This document shows, piece after piece, positions 24,776 through 34,685 of a DNA stretch of 64,000 nucleotides (the stretch's first letter is position 1; the number at the start of each line of letters is the position of its first letter). The notes below the pieces were generated by a model that was given only the letters and a program-made list of their open reading frames with translations, made no database searches and had not been told where the DNA came from. The position numbers were made by a program, and so were the translations under genes. Source of the stretch: Viscum album (taxonomy: Eukaryota > Streptophyta > Magnoliopsida > Santalales > Viscaceae); NCBI GenBank assembly GCA_963277665.1, contig OY728128.1, forward strand, positions 1,861,562,988 through 1,861,626,987, read 5' to 3'.

Positions 24776-26042
24776 AGTTCTTGACTAGGAATTAGTTGTA
24801 GTGTTCCGATGACTACTAATGATATAAAATATTTGGGCTACATTATAATAGTTATTTTTATGCTTTCATAAAAGGGTTCAGATCACTTGTTTGGGTTTTT
24901 TTCACTGAATGAATGGGGTACAAACCAAGTTCCAAGGTGTGGGAATTTTTGTTATATTTTTTTATCATTCAACATTTGATATGATTTCTATTATAAGTGG
25001 TACACTTGGGTGTGATCATTATCTATTGTGACATGGGACCCATGGAATGGTATGGATATAGAGGATGTATATGCCCCTTCTCAGTATTTATATGGATGAA
25101 TGTTTATTCGATTTATGGGAACACATGATGATTTATATATATATGCATGTGTGATGATAAATTGATTGTGTCTGTCATTGAGGACCTATATTTCAGTTAG
25201 TGTGTTTGGGATGTTTAAAATTCTAATAATTTATTCTAAGAAGTGTTCCCCTATATAGCATATCTTTGGTTTATTCTCAGTAAACCAACATAGGAATGTG
25301 GACCCCAAGAAATCTATATGCGATATGCTATATGATTTTTGATATGTGATATATACATATATGTGCTTGGATCTTACAGGAGATAGAATGGATTGATATA
25401 TGATGTTTGACTTTGATGTGGTCTGGTGAGGGGCCATGATAAAGGATTTATATCTGATACCACGCTCTGATATTTGTAGTTAAGGTGCCAAGAGACTGAA
25501 TTTAATGAGATAATGTAGTGGTTGGAGAGAGTAAGGGTAGAGAGATTGTGCTACCTGATAATTTTTTCCATATATGGAATATATATATATAAATATATAT
25601 ATTATTGTGGATGTCTAACTATGTTAATTGGATTGAATGAGATACCACCTAGAAGGGATGTGGTGAGCGTTAGAAGGACGGTGACTGCATGCCACATGAG
25701 TGAGTAAATGTGTAGAACCCTTGGGGTCGGGATGAGTACTCGAAGGATTAAAAAGATCATGACCAACACATAAGAACTCAGGTACATGTAGGTCAGTAAC
25801 ATGACATGTCATATTTTGGGTCATATCTTGATGAGAAGCTTAGGGGAATCGTAATATGTGTTCTCTAATGAATCTATAGGGGATTGTAGGGAGTAGGGAC
25901 TTCTATGTAATACTAGAATTTATATTTCTAGTCAAAGAAACCATGGTAATATTAGTATGGGTGTGGAATATAAGTGGTTGAGAACCAGGTCGAGTCGACG
26001 ATGTTGATCTTTGAGTAACATGAGAGACCCCTAGGACGAAGG
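24776..26042. other. Unassigned retroelement-like interior
   Basis: Small overlapping frames at 25231-25824 have no recognisable domain and overlap on both strands. A (TA)-rich run lies near 25575-25600. Base composition becomes less AT-rich after about 25600, as in the coding part of Element 3. It lies between a PBS-like site and a gag remnant, so it could be an old 5' leader; this is inference. Confidence 0.35.
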
Positions 26043-26297
26043 GTGAGGATGAATACATATATAATCAGGGGACCAACTATGAGATGGTGGGACATAAAGG
26101 TTCACGTGGGTAGACATGAGGGAATGGCCTATAAGGACATTGAGTCTAGGTTTTTTGAGCACTTTATTCCAGTGATACTGAGAGAAGAGAGGGATTTACA
26201 ACACCTAAGACTACAAAATATAGAAAATACTGAGGAAAGAGAGAGATTAGGAGTGACTAAGAATACAACAAAGAGAAATGTATGTTATAGAATATGA
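26043..26297 (+). pseudogene. Possible gag remnant of a Ty3/gypsy element
   Basis: The 84-codon frame contains RGPTMRWWD, then YKDIESRFFEHFIP, then REERDLQHLRLQN. The order of a WW motif, an F..F.P segment and an R..R...L.LQ segment fits the Retrotrans_gag domain of plant gypsy elements (gag is the RNA-binding structural protein of the particle). No continuation was found after 26297, and no zinc knuckle is visible. The resemblance is by motif pattern only, so other origins remain possible. Confidence 0.5.
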
Positions 26298-27006
26298 AGA
26301 AAAATTCATTAACATGTCTCATTTATTATCCTATATGGTGGGCGACGACACTAATTAGTGTGGTATTTCGATGATAGTTTACTAAAATACACACAGGTGC
26401 TGGTATACATCGTCAGGTTAACCTCATTCCCATAGGTGGTGAATCTGGATCATATAGATGAGGGAAATTAGGTCAATCAGTCTTATTCAAGCTGGGTGCT
26501 AGATACAGATGATGTTAACGATGACGCTTCTTACATTAGTATGTGGTTCCAAGAGTAGTACTAGCAGTGAGTTCAGACAAGAGACTTGAGCTAAAAACCT
26601 ATGAGCGTGACTTCAATGACGCGTTCTAGTGCAGGAAGCCAAGACATTATTGGATGTAGTGCGATTGAGTGCCAAATGAGTGTTGAGCCTTAATTCAGGT
26701 CAGGAATATCTAGAGATTTGGTAGAAAGCCTTCTTTTATAGTTGAAAGTTTGGTACATGGGAAGAATTAGGGTTTAGAAATTGTACTGGGAGTGGTTCCA
26801 GGTGAAGGTAGCCGAGTTTCGGCTACATGTGGTGGTCATAGAAGAGATAGTGTGACCCATCAATGTGGTCAATGGATGATGTCTGGTAGAACAATGTATG
26901 TATGCTATGCATCATGTAGTTGAGATTCAAAATATGTGAATATAGTAGAGAAAATGGGTGATGGGAGGGATGGTGATCTAGATACGGTTAGTGGTACGTA
27001 ATGGGA
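26298..27006. other. Unassigned stretch before Element 3
   Basis: About 700 bp of more balanced composition with frequent stops. It may continue the pol or gag region of the same dead element as the remnant at 26043. I saw no protease or RT motif. It ends at the ATAGC that may be one side of the Element 3 target duplication. Confidence 0.35.
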
Positions 27007-27011
27007 ATAGC
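27007..27011. other. Candidate target-site duplication, left copy (ATAGC)
   Basis: ATAGC directly precedes the 5' LTR start at 27012. The same five bases occur at 37432-37436, where the alignable part of the 3' LTR ends. Five base pairs is the usual Ty3/gypsy duplication length. See the Element 3 3' LTR entry for the doubt about its exact end. Confidence 0.45.
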
Positions 27012-29818
27012 TGTAATTCCCATGAAATTCCTTGTATTTTTTTAAAAATTTATAGCATTATTTCGAGACCAGACACATTGACAGAACATGATTTTGAGCC
27101 TCAGTGATCCCAAAATATAATTTTGAACTTTAATTAAGTTTATATATGTAAATTTTCATGGGGGTTTTTATCACTTTTAAACCAATTCTCAGATCAATAA
27201 CCCGAGGGCATATTTGAACAAAAAAACGATATGATTCTCCTAGAATAGACCAAACATCGACTAGAGCTTGTCAATGGGAAGTGTTATTTTTCATACATTT
27301 TAATGAAAAAGTTTTTAAAAAATAAAATTGTTTATATTATTTTCCAGAAATTTCAAATCATTGCAACTCAACGGTTTTCCAACCCATCAAAACCGAAAAA
27401 ACTGTTTCATTAAATGAAACAATGTATTGACCTGGAGACACAACATAATAGAAAAACTGTGATGTGTTTCTCTATTGATGAGATAACACATTGGGGAATA
27501 CAACATGGAATTTCTCTGGTGAAACTATGGTGAAAATACTCTCCAACATCGAACAGAGAAGGTCGGAGAATCACCAGTTACTTCAACACACCATAATGAA
27601 CGAAACCGAAAAGAAACAAACACCTACGAAACTGAACCCCCATGGATGGACCGCTTCAAATATGAACACCTTTTAAGTATGATTTGTTTTTTTCTTATGT
27701 TTCCCCATTATTTATACTAAACAAAAGAGTGCAGATCAACCCACAAATAGTTTGTTCTTTGGTTCGCTCAATATTGTAGGAGGGTACTTTTCATAGGGTT
27801 TTGTGCTAGGATTATTGATTATTTTGTGATTGAATTTCAATTATATATCCCATATTTTCAAACCTCTTATGCGAGAGGCATCGACCTATATGAACAGGGC
27901 CTAGGCCCCTCTACCTTGTACATTTTTGTGTGTTCTTCATAGACACATCCTTGAAATGGCGGAAAGGAGTATTTGAGGCCATCACATGGATGATGGAATC
28001 CCCTCGAGGCTATAGGCGCATGCGGTGTGAAGAAAAGACTTCTAGAGAAGAGCCAGTGGTCTGTAGAAGAACTCAACGGTGGGTTCCAACATACCTTGAC
28101 GGCGTGACAGAGGGGGAAACCATGGACAAATCGAGCTGTAGTGAAGCATAATTAACCAATAGACTCCATGACAACGGCTGGTAGCAAGGACGTGGCCCCT
28201 CAACGATGTTAGTGGAGTGACCCATAACTGTTGTCCACGACTTCAGGTGGCACGCGGTTTTCGACCGTGTGTATTGGGGGAATGGGCCGCTAGCTGTGCC
28301 AACCGCGAGGTGGCATGGCCAGACACACTACATGTCCAGGCAGGGTGAAGGTCCCCTTAGCGGGCTGAACCTATTCCCAATAGGCCAAACCCACCACATC
28401 TGGCTAGGCCGGATGAGTCTGGGGCATCAGGCAACCTGGCAGGCTAGACACCCTGCCGAACTAGGTCAGGTCTAGTGAGGCACAATTGGCTTGGCCCACT
28501 GGCCAGGACTGATCTGGCCGACTTTGACCTGAACTAAGTTAGGTCGGGTTAGATGAAATAAACAGGGACATGTGGGTCCCCTAGGCCGGGTTGGTCAACT
28601 GGGTCCGACCAGTTCAGACCGGGAAAAGATATAACCAGCCTATGTTTACTAAAACTCTAATGACATACAAACCAGCTGTCCGATTAACAAACTATATTCA
28701 GAGACTAAACCCTCTCTATGAAGTAGATCATTTTAAATACTCTATGAGGTATTTCCAGAAATTTGAAATATGAAGAATAGCTTGAGGGGTGGTTCTCATG
28801 GAATTAAGACCACTATGTGTAGAAACCCTAAGACTGGATGAGATTTGTAGATTGCTGATAGGAGAACTTATGTGGATTAGCTATGAAGGCCCAGTGGGAA
28901 GAATATCTATGTGACCCAATAGGCCCACAATGGGGAGTGGAATGATGTGAGCTAACAGACCCACGATAATCGATAGGAGGAGTACCTCGTTATGACCAAG
29001 GTGGGAGGTGGCTATGTGTGACTTGGAACACCCACATTGGGGTATAGATTTGTTTGACCTAGCATACCCATGATACTCAATAGGGATGGGTACCAAAGTA
29101 GTCCAAGGTTAGTGGTAAGTGGCTCTGTGTGACTTGGTAGCCCAACTGTATTCACAGAGGAGAATTTCTCCAGCAGCCCAAAGTTTTTGATGATATGATA
29201 GATGATCTTACATTCCTTACTCAAGATTATACCTAGTGTGAGCTGTCTTACATCATTATTCGGTTTCATGATCATTCTTAGTGGTTTTTCTGTGGATTGC
29301 TTTGTGGGCATTCCTTATCGGGTTGGGGTACCTTCTGAGTATTTTGTTACTCACCCCTACATGGTCTTCTCCCCCACATGTTGTGTTCAGTGCAGATAAC
29401 TGATGACTTAGTGGAAGAATTAGTGGCCCAGGCCTGGGTAGTGCCCAGCGAGATCAGGCAGGTAAGATATGCTTTTATGACTTCCGACAGCTACATTATA
29501 TTTACCCTTCAGTTGGGGTTTTCAGCAGATGGCTTTCTGTAGATCTTGTAATTGTTTTTGTTGCACTTTTCTTTTGTTGGGTGTCTATTCTCGACCATTA
29601 ACTTTCAATTGTACCTTTACAGTCATGGGTTGTTTAGTGGAATGCATGTTTATCTCTCTATCTTTGGGACATGGTTGCATGTCCGTGCATATAGGTACTC
29701 AGGTAAATGAATCCCACTTGTTGGTTAATGCATTCCGTGCTAATCGCCAACACAAGGTCTTCAGAAGCTAGACACGTGGAATGTAACAACATGAGCCCTA
29801 GGGGACGGGTCATGACCA
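27012..29818 (+). repeat. 5' LTR of Element 3
   Basis: It starts TGTAATTCCC and aligns with the 3' LTR. Shared stretches include TTTCGAGACCAGACAC (27060 and 34736), GAGATAACACATT (27480 and 35152), a GC-rich part near 28000-28640 and the tandem repeat near 28890-29150. The end is uncertain. The PBS at 29821 favours an end near 29818 (TGACCA), while the last strongly alignable stretch and the ATAGC duplication favour 29791 (ACAACA). The GC-rich middle creates many spurious open frames on both strands (for example 27930-28151, 28269-28475 and 29012-29311); none has a recognisable domain. Confidence 0.85.
28890..29150. repeat. Alternating 35/74-bp tandem repeat in the Element 3 5' LTR
   Basis: Copies of a GGCTCTGTGTGACxTGG-like string recur with the GTGAC landmark near 28911, 28945, 29018, 29054 and 29130. 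The steps alternate between about 35 and about 74 bp, so the real unit is about 109 bp made of a short and a long half. Each long half contains a GGAGGAGTACC-like string. The 3' LTR shows the same architecture. Confidence 0.65.
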
Positions 29819-29820
29819 AG

Positions 29821-29832
29821 TGGTATCAAAGG
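29821..29832 (+). other. Primer-binding site of Element 3 (initiator-Met tRNA type)
   Basis: TGGTATCAAAGG matches TGGTATCAGAGC at 10 of 12 positions. It lies 2 to 29 bases after the LTR end, depending on which end is right. The initiator-Met tRNA is the usual primer of plant Ty3/gypsy elements. Confidence 0.85.
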
Positions 29833-30149
29833 TGGTTGGTTCGACCCCAAATTCAAAGAGTCCATTTTATTGTTTCTAGGAAACAATGTAAAATGTATCT
29901 AGTTCAACTATCAGATTTAGGGAGTCCGGTCTTGGGGCAGCAGCCGACATATCCATACACCCAAACCTTGAATTCCACTATTCGACTTTATACATAAAAA
30001 TTATGGCTGCATACATCATATCGGAATTTAGTGTTTCCTCATCTTCTTCTAAAATTAGAGCTAGCTAACTAGGTATAATTTTTTGACCATGGAACATCTT
30101 GATTTTTATTATGATTCTCTCCCATCGATAGACTACTAGGATTCTGATA

Positions 30150-31290
30150 TGTGACTGTGAGGACAACCCACCTAGTGATGAGGCGTCAGTTATGAGACTA
30201 GTGATATAGATGGCTCCGTCAGGTGGTGCACCATTGTTACCCCCACCTATTAATCATCAGTTACTATCGACATTATCAGTTGAAGATTCAAGAAGGCTTA
30301 TCACCTTGTAAGAGTTCTAGAGACAGAGACCTCATAGGTTTAGTGGAGAGATAGATTGTCAGGCCACTGAGGACTAGATGGAGGTGGTGATGTAGGTCTT
30401 CCACTTAGGGAGGAGACCCTTCAACAAGATGGTGATCTTAGCCATGTTCTTACATCCGGGATGGGTTGGAAGATGGTGGTTTTTGATGATTCAAAATCAT
30501 GATGAGTCCAACCTCTCTTGGGCTGACTTAGAGCGATTTTTTTGGGACGATTTCTTCATCATGATCTTGCACTAAATGCTCATACATGAGTTGCTTCACC
30601 TATAGAAGGACACGATGTCATTGGATGAGTAGTTACCAATGTTTATAGACCATTATTGCTGATCCATAGACATGTTGCGGGACCTTTTCTTCAGGGCTTA
30701 GACCATTGACCATGGGCTCTGATGGGAGATCAGGGCATCAATGATTTCCCTCAGCATCCCCACTCAGGCTAGAGTGTTGGAGCGATAAATTCTTTTGGAA
30801 AGCTTCCTAAGAAATAAGGAACCGATAGCTGGAGCCATCGATAGACACCAGGAAGTATATTCTTTAGTGGTGAGTAGCATGCAGCAGACATGGCGACCCA
30901 AGTGGGTGAGATATTCCAGAGGGTGACTCCAGGATACAAGATCGGTGGTGCAAGGCCACTAGAGCAACGAGGGTCTGTAGAGGAACAGGTCATGCTACTC
31001 ATGTGGTGGGTATGGAATCATGACTCATGACTTCAAGACCTGCCAAATAAATGATCAACAGATGGTCAAGGGACTACTGAGGCAGTGGCAGTGGTTCAAG
31101 CGAGGAGTACCACAAGGTGGCAGGCATGGTAGGGGAGAAAGCTAAGAGGTAGGTGGTGGACTATGGTTCGAGGTACTACCTCCACAACCACTAGGTGGTC
31201 CAGCACGACCTCAGGGAGTACATGGATTAGGGTGAGCTCAACCTTAGGTAGAAGAGGCTTATGACCATGACAATCCATATATGATTAGAT
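30150..31290 (+). pseudogene. gag remnant of Element 3
   Basis: In-frame pieces read HRFSGEIDCQATED near 30330-30370 and WADLERFFWDDFFIM from 30519. They match the F.G..DP..A..W and W..FK..F...YF blocks of the Retrotrans_gag domain. Stops replace several conserved residues, including one where Trp is expected. The rest of gag to about 31290 is too eroded to place a zinc knuckle with confidence. Gag would form the particle that packages element RNA. The open frame on the opposite strand at 30769-31002 is a shadow. Confidence 0.75.
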
Positions 31291-31299
31291 GTATGATCT

Positions 31300-31620
31300 T
31301 TACCTTCTCCATCATAGTTGTCATTCATATAGACATAGGTTCTAGTCACTAATTCCTTTCCATGAACCTTGTTCAAGTCTCAATGATTTTTATGGAGCCA
31401 TTGGATCGATCCTTATGTTTAGATGCTATTACAGGAGGAGATTTGATGATTAAAAATTGGTGTTGATAGTGTGAGATTACTCTAGGAGGCGAGATATTAA
31501 GCTGAGATCCCATAGTAGCACCATCAAGGCCTTATGACATCATCTTGGGTATGGACTGGTAATCTGTAGTCCATGCTCATATTGACTATATTAGGATAAA
31601 ATTGTTGTGAGTCCATGAGG
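31300..31620 (+). pseudogene. Aspartic protease remnant of Element 3
   Basis: HIDIGSSH at 31324-31347 corresponds to the active-site DTGSSHSF motif of retrotransposon aspartic proteases. The Thr of D-T-G is changed to Ile, consistent with a C-to-T change, and the next residue is a stop. PYDIILGMDW at 31531-31560 is the conserved DVILGMDWL block. The protease would cut the gag-pol polyprotein. It sits between gag and RT as expected. Confidence 0.85.
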
Positions 31621-31829
31621 ATAGGATCGAGTTTTCCTTCACTGGCGAGAAGGAAAATTTTTTAGAACATGAATGACTTTCTCGGAGGAGGTTACATGTG
31701 ACCACTCACTAATTGGCTAGCCACACCCTCTATACGGAAGACAAGAGGAGTTGATGCTTTCCTATAGTAGAGGATGAGTATGAGGATGACTTTCCTAAGG
31801 ATGTTCTGGGACTACCTCCTTATTGGGAG

Positions 31830-32500
31830 GGAGACTTCAGCATTGACCTATACCCGAGGATGACACTGATATTCACACCTGCATATCAGATGGATCTCCT
31901 GGAGCATTGTGAATTGGGGGTACAATTGGAGGACTTCCTGAAGAAGGGTCTCATGAGGCCCAGGGTTTCACCTTGGGTAGCCCCAATGATTTTTCCCAGA
32001 ATAAAGATGAAAGATTTAGGCTATGTGTGGAATTTCAGAACATGAACAAAGATATCATGAAGAAAAATTATCCACTATCAAGGATTTATGAACTCTTCAA
32101 TCATCTGAAGGGAGCGAGGTGATTCTTGAAGATAGACCTTAGATCAGGTTTTCATCAGCATTAGGTACGGGATGAGGATGTACTGAAGACAACCTTCAGA
32201 TACCTGTATGTCCATTATGAGTACTTGGTGATGCATTTTGGGATAATTAATGACCCTACATTGTTCATGGATCTCAGGAATAGAATATTTCATTCTTACC
32301 TTGATTGGTTCTTCATAGTATTCATTGATGACATCTTAGTGTAATTTGGGTAAGAAGTGGAGAAAGTGACACACGTGTGGATAGTCCAAGATAAAATCCA
32401 AGATCACTATATTTATGGTAAGCTTTCAATGTTCTAGTTCTATATTTGGGAGGTTCACTTTCTAGGACACGTCATCTCAAAGGCTGGATTAGCAGTTGAT
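31830..32500 (+). pseudogene. Reverse transcriptase remnant of Element 3
   Basis: An open segment from 31860 carries VQLEDFLKKGLMRPRVSPW and APMIF, the start of the Ty3/gypsy RT domain. After a stop at 32043 the frame continues with [33 protein letters not shown] and FIDDILV at 32321-32341. Both catalytic Asp of the FIDD box survive. Stops interrupt it at the LRIR position after FHQ, after DILV and elsewhere. RT would copy element RNA into cDNA. Confidence 0.92.
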
Positions 32501-32599
32501 TCAATAAATATAGAGGTAGGGTTTGCTTAGGGGCCACCTAGAAGAATGACCGAGGTGTAATGTTTATTGGGGTTTACTGGATACTACTGGAGGTTTTTG

Positions 32600-33117
32600 T
32601 TCAAATTTTCTAGAGTAGCATGACCTTTATCAGCGTTAACAGAGAAGGGAAAACCCTTCGTGTGGATGTAGAAGAGTCTGTAGAGTTTCTAGGACTAAAG
32701 GTGTAGGCTAATGAGTGCCCTTATCATGAGACAACCCTAGGAGGACTTTTGATATGTAGTCTTCTGCGAATCCTCAGGGACCAGAATGGGTTGTGTTCTG
32801 ATGTAGAGGAGAGCCTTTATTGCCCACATCTCATGGAAATTGAGGCAACATGAACAGAACTACGCGAACCATGAATCAGAGTTAGTAGCATAAGTCTTTG
32901 CTTTGAACATGTGGAAGAACTACATGATTGGTGGATAGTTTACCGTCTACTCTACCACAATTGTCTTAGGTACATCTTCTCCCAGAAGGACCTGATCATG
33001 AGGCAACAACAATGGATAGAGTTCCTCAATGACTATGGCATAGAGATTGTCTATACTCATAGGAAGAGGAACGTGGTGGCATACACGCTCAGTAAGAGGT
33101 CTGGTTTACAATTTTAG
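32600..33117 (+). pseudogene. RNase H remnant of Element 3
   Basis: Readable blocks are FTGYYWRF near 32575 (the RT-RNase H connection), then LRQHEQNYANHE near 32843, then the open segment 32911-33117 with LRYIFSQKDLIMRQQQW and NVVAYTLSKRS. These match the conserved Ty3/gypsy RNase H blocks; the usual Asp of VVADALS is changed to Tyr. RNase H would remove the RNA template during reverse transcription. Confidence 0.9.
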
Positions 33118-33329
33118 AGTGAGGTGAAAGAGCAGTTAGCTGCGATGAAGATATCCATTTTAGATGATGATGGATTAGCATACTTTTAGTCAATGAATAT
33201 CACTCCAACACTCTTATAGTGAGTTAGAGTGGCACAACTTGTGGATGTGGACTATGTGGGACAATGTTCTTAGTTATCCTCAGGACATTCACCTAATGGA
33301 TTTTTGATAGGTGCAGAGCATATCATCCT

Positions 33330-34200
33330 TTTTCAAAGGATGCATAGTAGTTCCAATGGTATTCCCGGAGGATGTACTGAAGGAGTTCCATACATCCCAA
33401 TTGGTGGTACATTCTGGAGTGGTGAATATGTACCAGGACCTCCGACATCAGTACTAGTGGCCAGGGATATAGAACGTTATGGCCAAGTTCATTTCATGAT
33501 TCCTCACTTGTTAGTAAGTGAATGTTGAGTGTTAGTTTCCAGTAGGATTGGCGCAACCACTTGAGGTACCAGAGTGAAAATGGGATGGTATCTCAATATA
33601 ATTCATGATTGGGTTACAACACACATCCAGGGGCCACAATTCTATTTGGGTGATTATTGACCAACTAACAATGTTGTCTCACTTCCTACCCATTTGGGAT
33701 ATGGGATCGGTAGATGGCTTGGGATGCCTCTACTATGAAGAGATAAAGAGGCTTCATGACGTTACATTGATGATCATCTTAGACAATGAGGCACACTTTA
33801 CATCCCAGTTGTGGAAGGAATTTTTGGAGGCGTTCAGGACTCAACTGCACTTGAGCACCGCCTTTCAACCTCTGATAGATGGTCAGACAGAGCATACCAT
33901 ACAGACCATGGAGGACATGCTTAATGCTTGCGTCCTTTATTATGGTTGTAGTCAGGTGGACCAGCTACCACTAGTGGAGTTTTCACACAAAAATATATAT
34001 CACTCCACCATTGGCATGACAACATTTGACGACATGTATGAGCAACCATATAGATCACCTCTATACTGGATAGATCCATGCAAGTCTGCACTAATGGGTA
34101 CAGAGTGGTTATGAGCTACCAATAAGAAGGTGCAGATTATCCAGGAGCTAATGAGGACTGCACATAGCTGAAATATATCATATACGGACAAGAGATGGAG
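33330..34200 (+). pseudogene. Integrase remnant of Element 3
   Basis: The N-terminal zinc-finger region is readable in pieces from about 33390 (QLVVHSGVVNMYQDLRHQY, a stop where Trp is expected, then WPGI). The open frame 33605-34114 covers the catalytic core. Asp19 is in WVIIDQLT, Asp60 in IILDNE and Glu96 in GQTEHT, with 35 residues between the last two, the DD35E pattern. STAFQP, RTIQTLEDML-like and LPLVEFSHKN blocks are clear. This 169-codon frame is the longest uninterrupted coding stretch in the window. Integrase would insert the cDNA. It is not functional in context, because every neighbouring domain is broken. Confidence 0.93.
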
Positions 34201-34377
34201 ACCCTTGGAGATTGAGGAGGGATACCATGTGTTCTTTTAGGTCTCCACCCGACGTGGTTTTTAGAGATTTGGGTATGGAGACAAGTTATCTGAAAGTTTC
34301 ATCCGACCATTTCAAATTCATAGTGGAGTGGGTGAGGTGGAATACCACCTAGATCTTCGCCCACACATATTCAAAAA

Positions 34378-34640
34378 GTGCACAATGTGTTTCACGTGTC
34401 CCAGCTGATGATGTATGTGCATGATCCATTACACGCCATCGATTGGGGAGAGTTGGTCATTGATAATGGGGAACAATTTGTGGGGTTCTCATTGAAGATA
34501 GAGGTTCGATAGGAGCAAGTAATTTGTAGATGGTCGATTCCTCTGGTGTACATTCAGGGGTAGCACTTGAATCTACCAGAGAGTACATGGGAGAGAGAGC
34601 CTAAAATTTGTGCTCAGTACTCCCATTTTCTTATTTAGCC
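34378..34640 (+). pseudogene. C-terminal pol end with chromodomain remnant, Element 3
   Basis: The frame from 34378 reads VHNVFHVSQLMMYVHDPLH, the block that ends the integrase C-terminal domain in plant chromoviruses. After a linker come stops at 34510 and 34561, then STWEREPKICAQYSHF, matching the conserved end of the chromovirus chromodomain (ATWERE..M...YPHLF). The chromodomain is thought to steer integration to particular chromatin. The same frame runs through all of it, so only point mutations are needed to explain the damage. Confidence 0.85.
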
Positions 34641-34669
34641 TTGTTTTGGATTATGAGGGCATAAATCCC

Positions 34670-34685
34670 AAAAAATGGGGAGTAA
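34670..34685 (+). other. Polypurine tract of Element 3
   Basis: AAAAAATGGGGAGTAA directly precedes the LTR start TGTAATATAC at 34686. The composition and position are standard for plant Ty3/gypsy elements. Confidence 0.85.

Noticed and set aside
25522..25824. Overlapping frames on both strands near 25.6 kb
   Set aside because: They are mutually overlapping shadows with no motif and no codon or context support.
27930..28475. Cluster of open frames on both strands in GC-rich DNA
   Set aside because: They fall in the middle of the Element 3 5' LTR, overlap each other, have no domain, and the matching part of the 3' LTR (35531-36142) gives different frames. They follow from local GC content.
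33605..34114. Intact integrase gene or domesticated integrase
   Set aside because: The frame is open for 169 codons with a full DD35E triad, but the zinc finger upstream and the chromodomain downstream in the same pol are broken, and no promoter or separate start supports expression. The open stretch is the best preserved piece of a dead pol.
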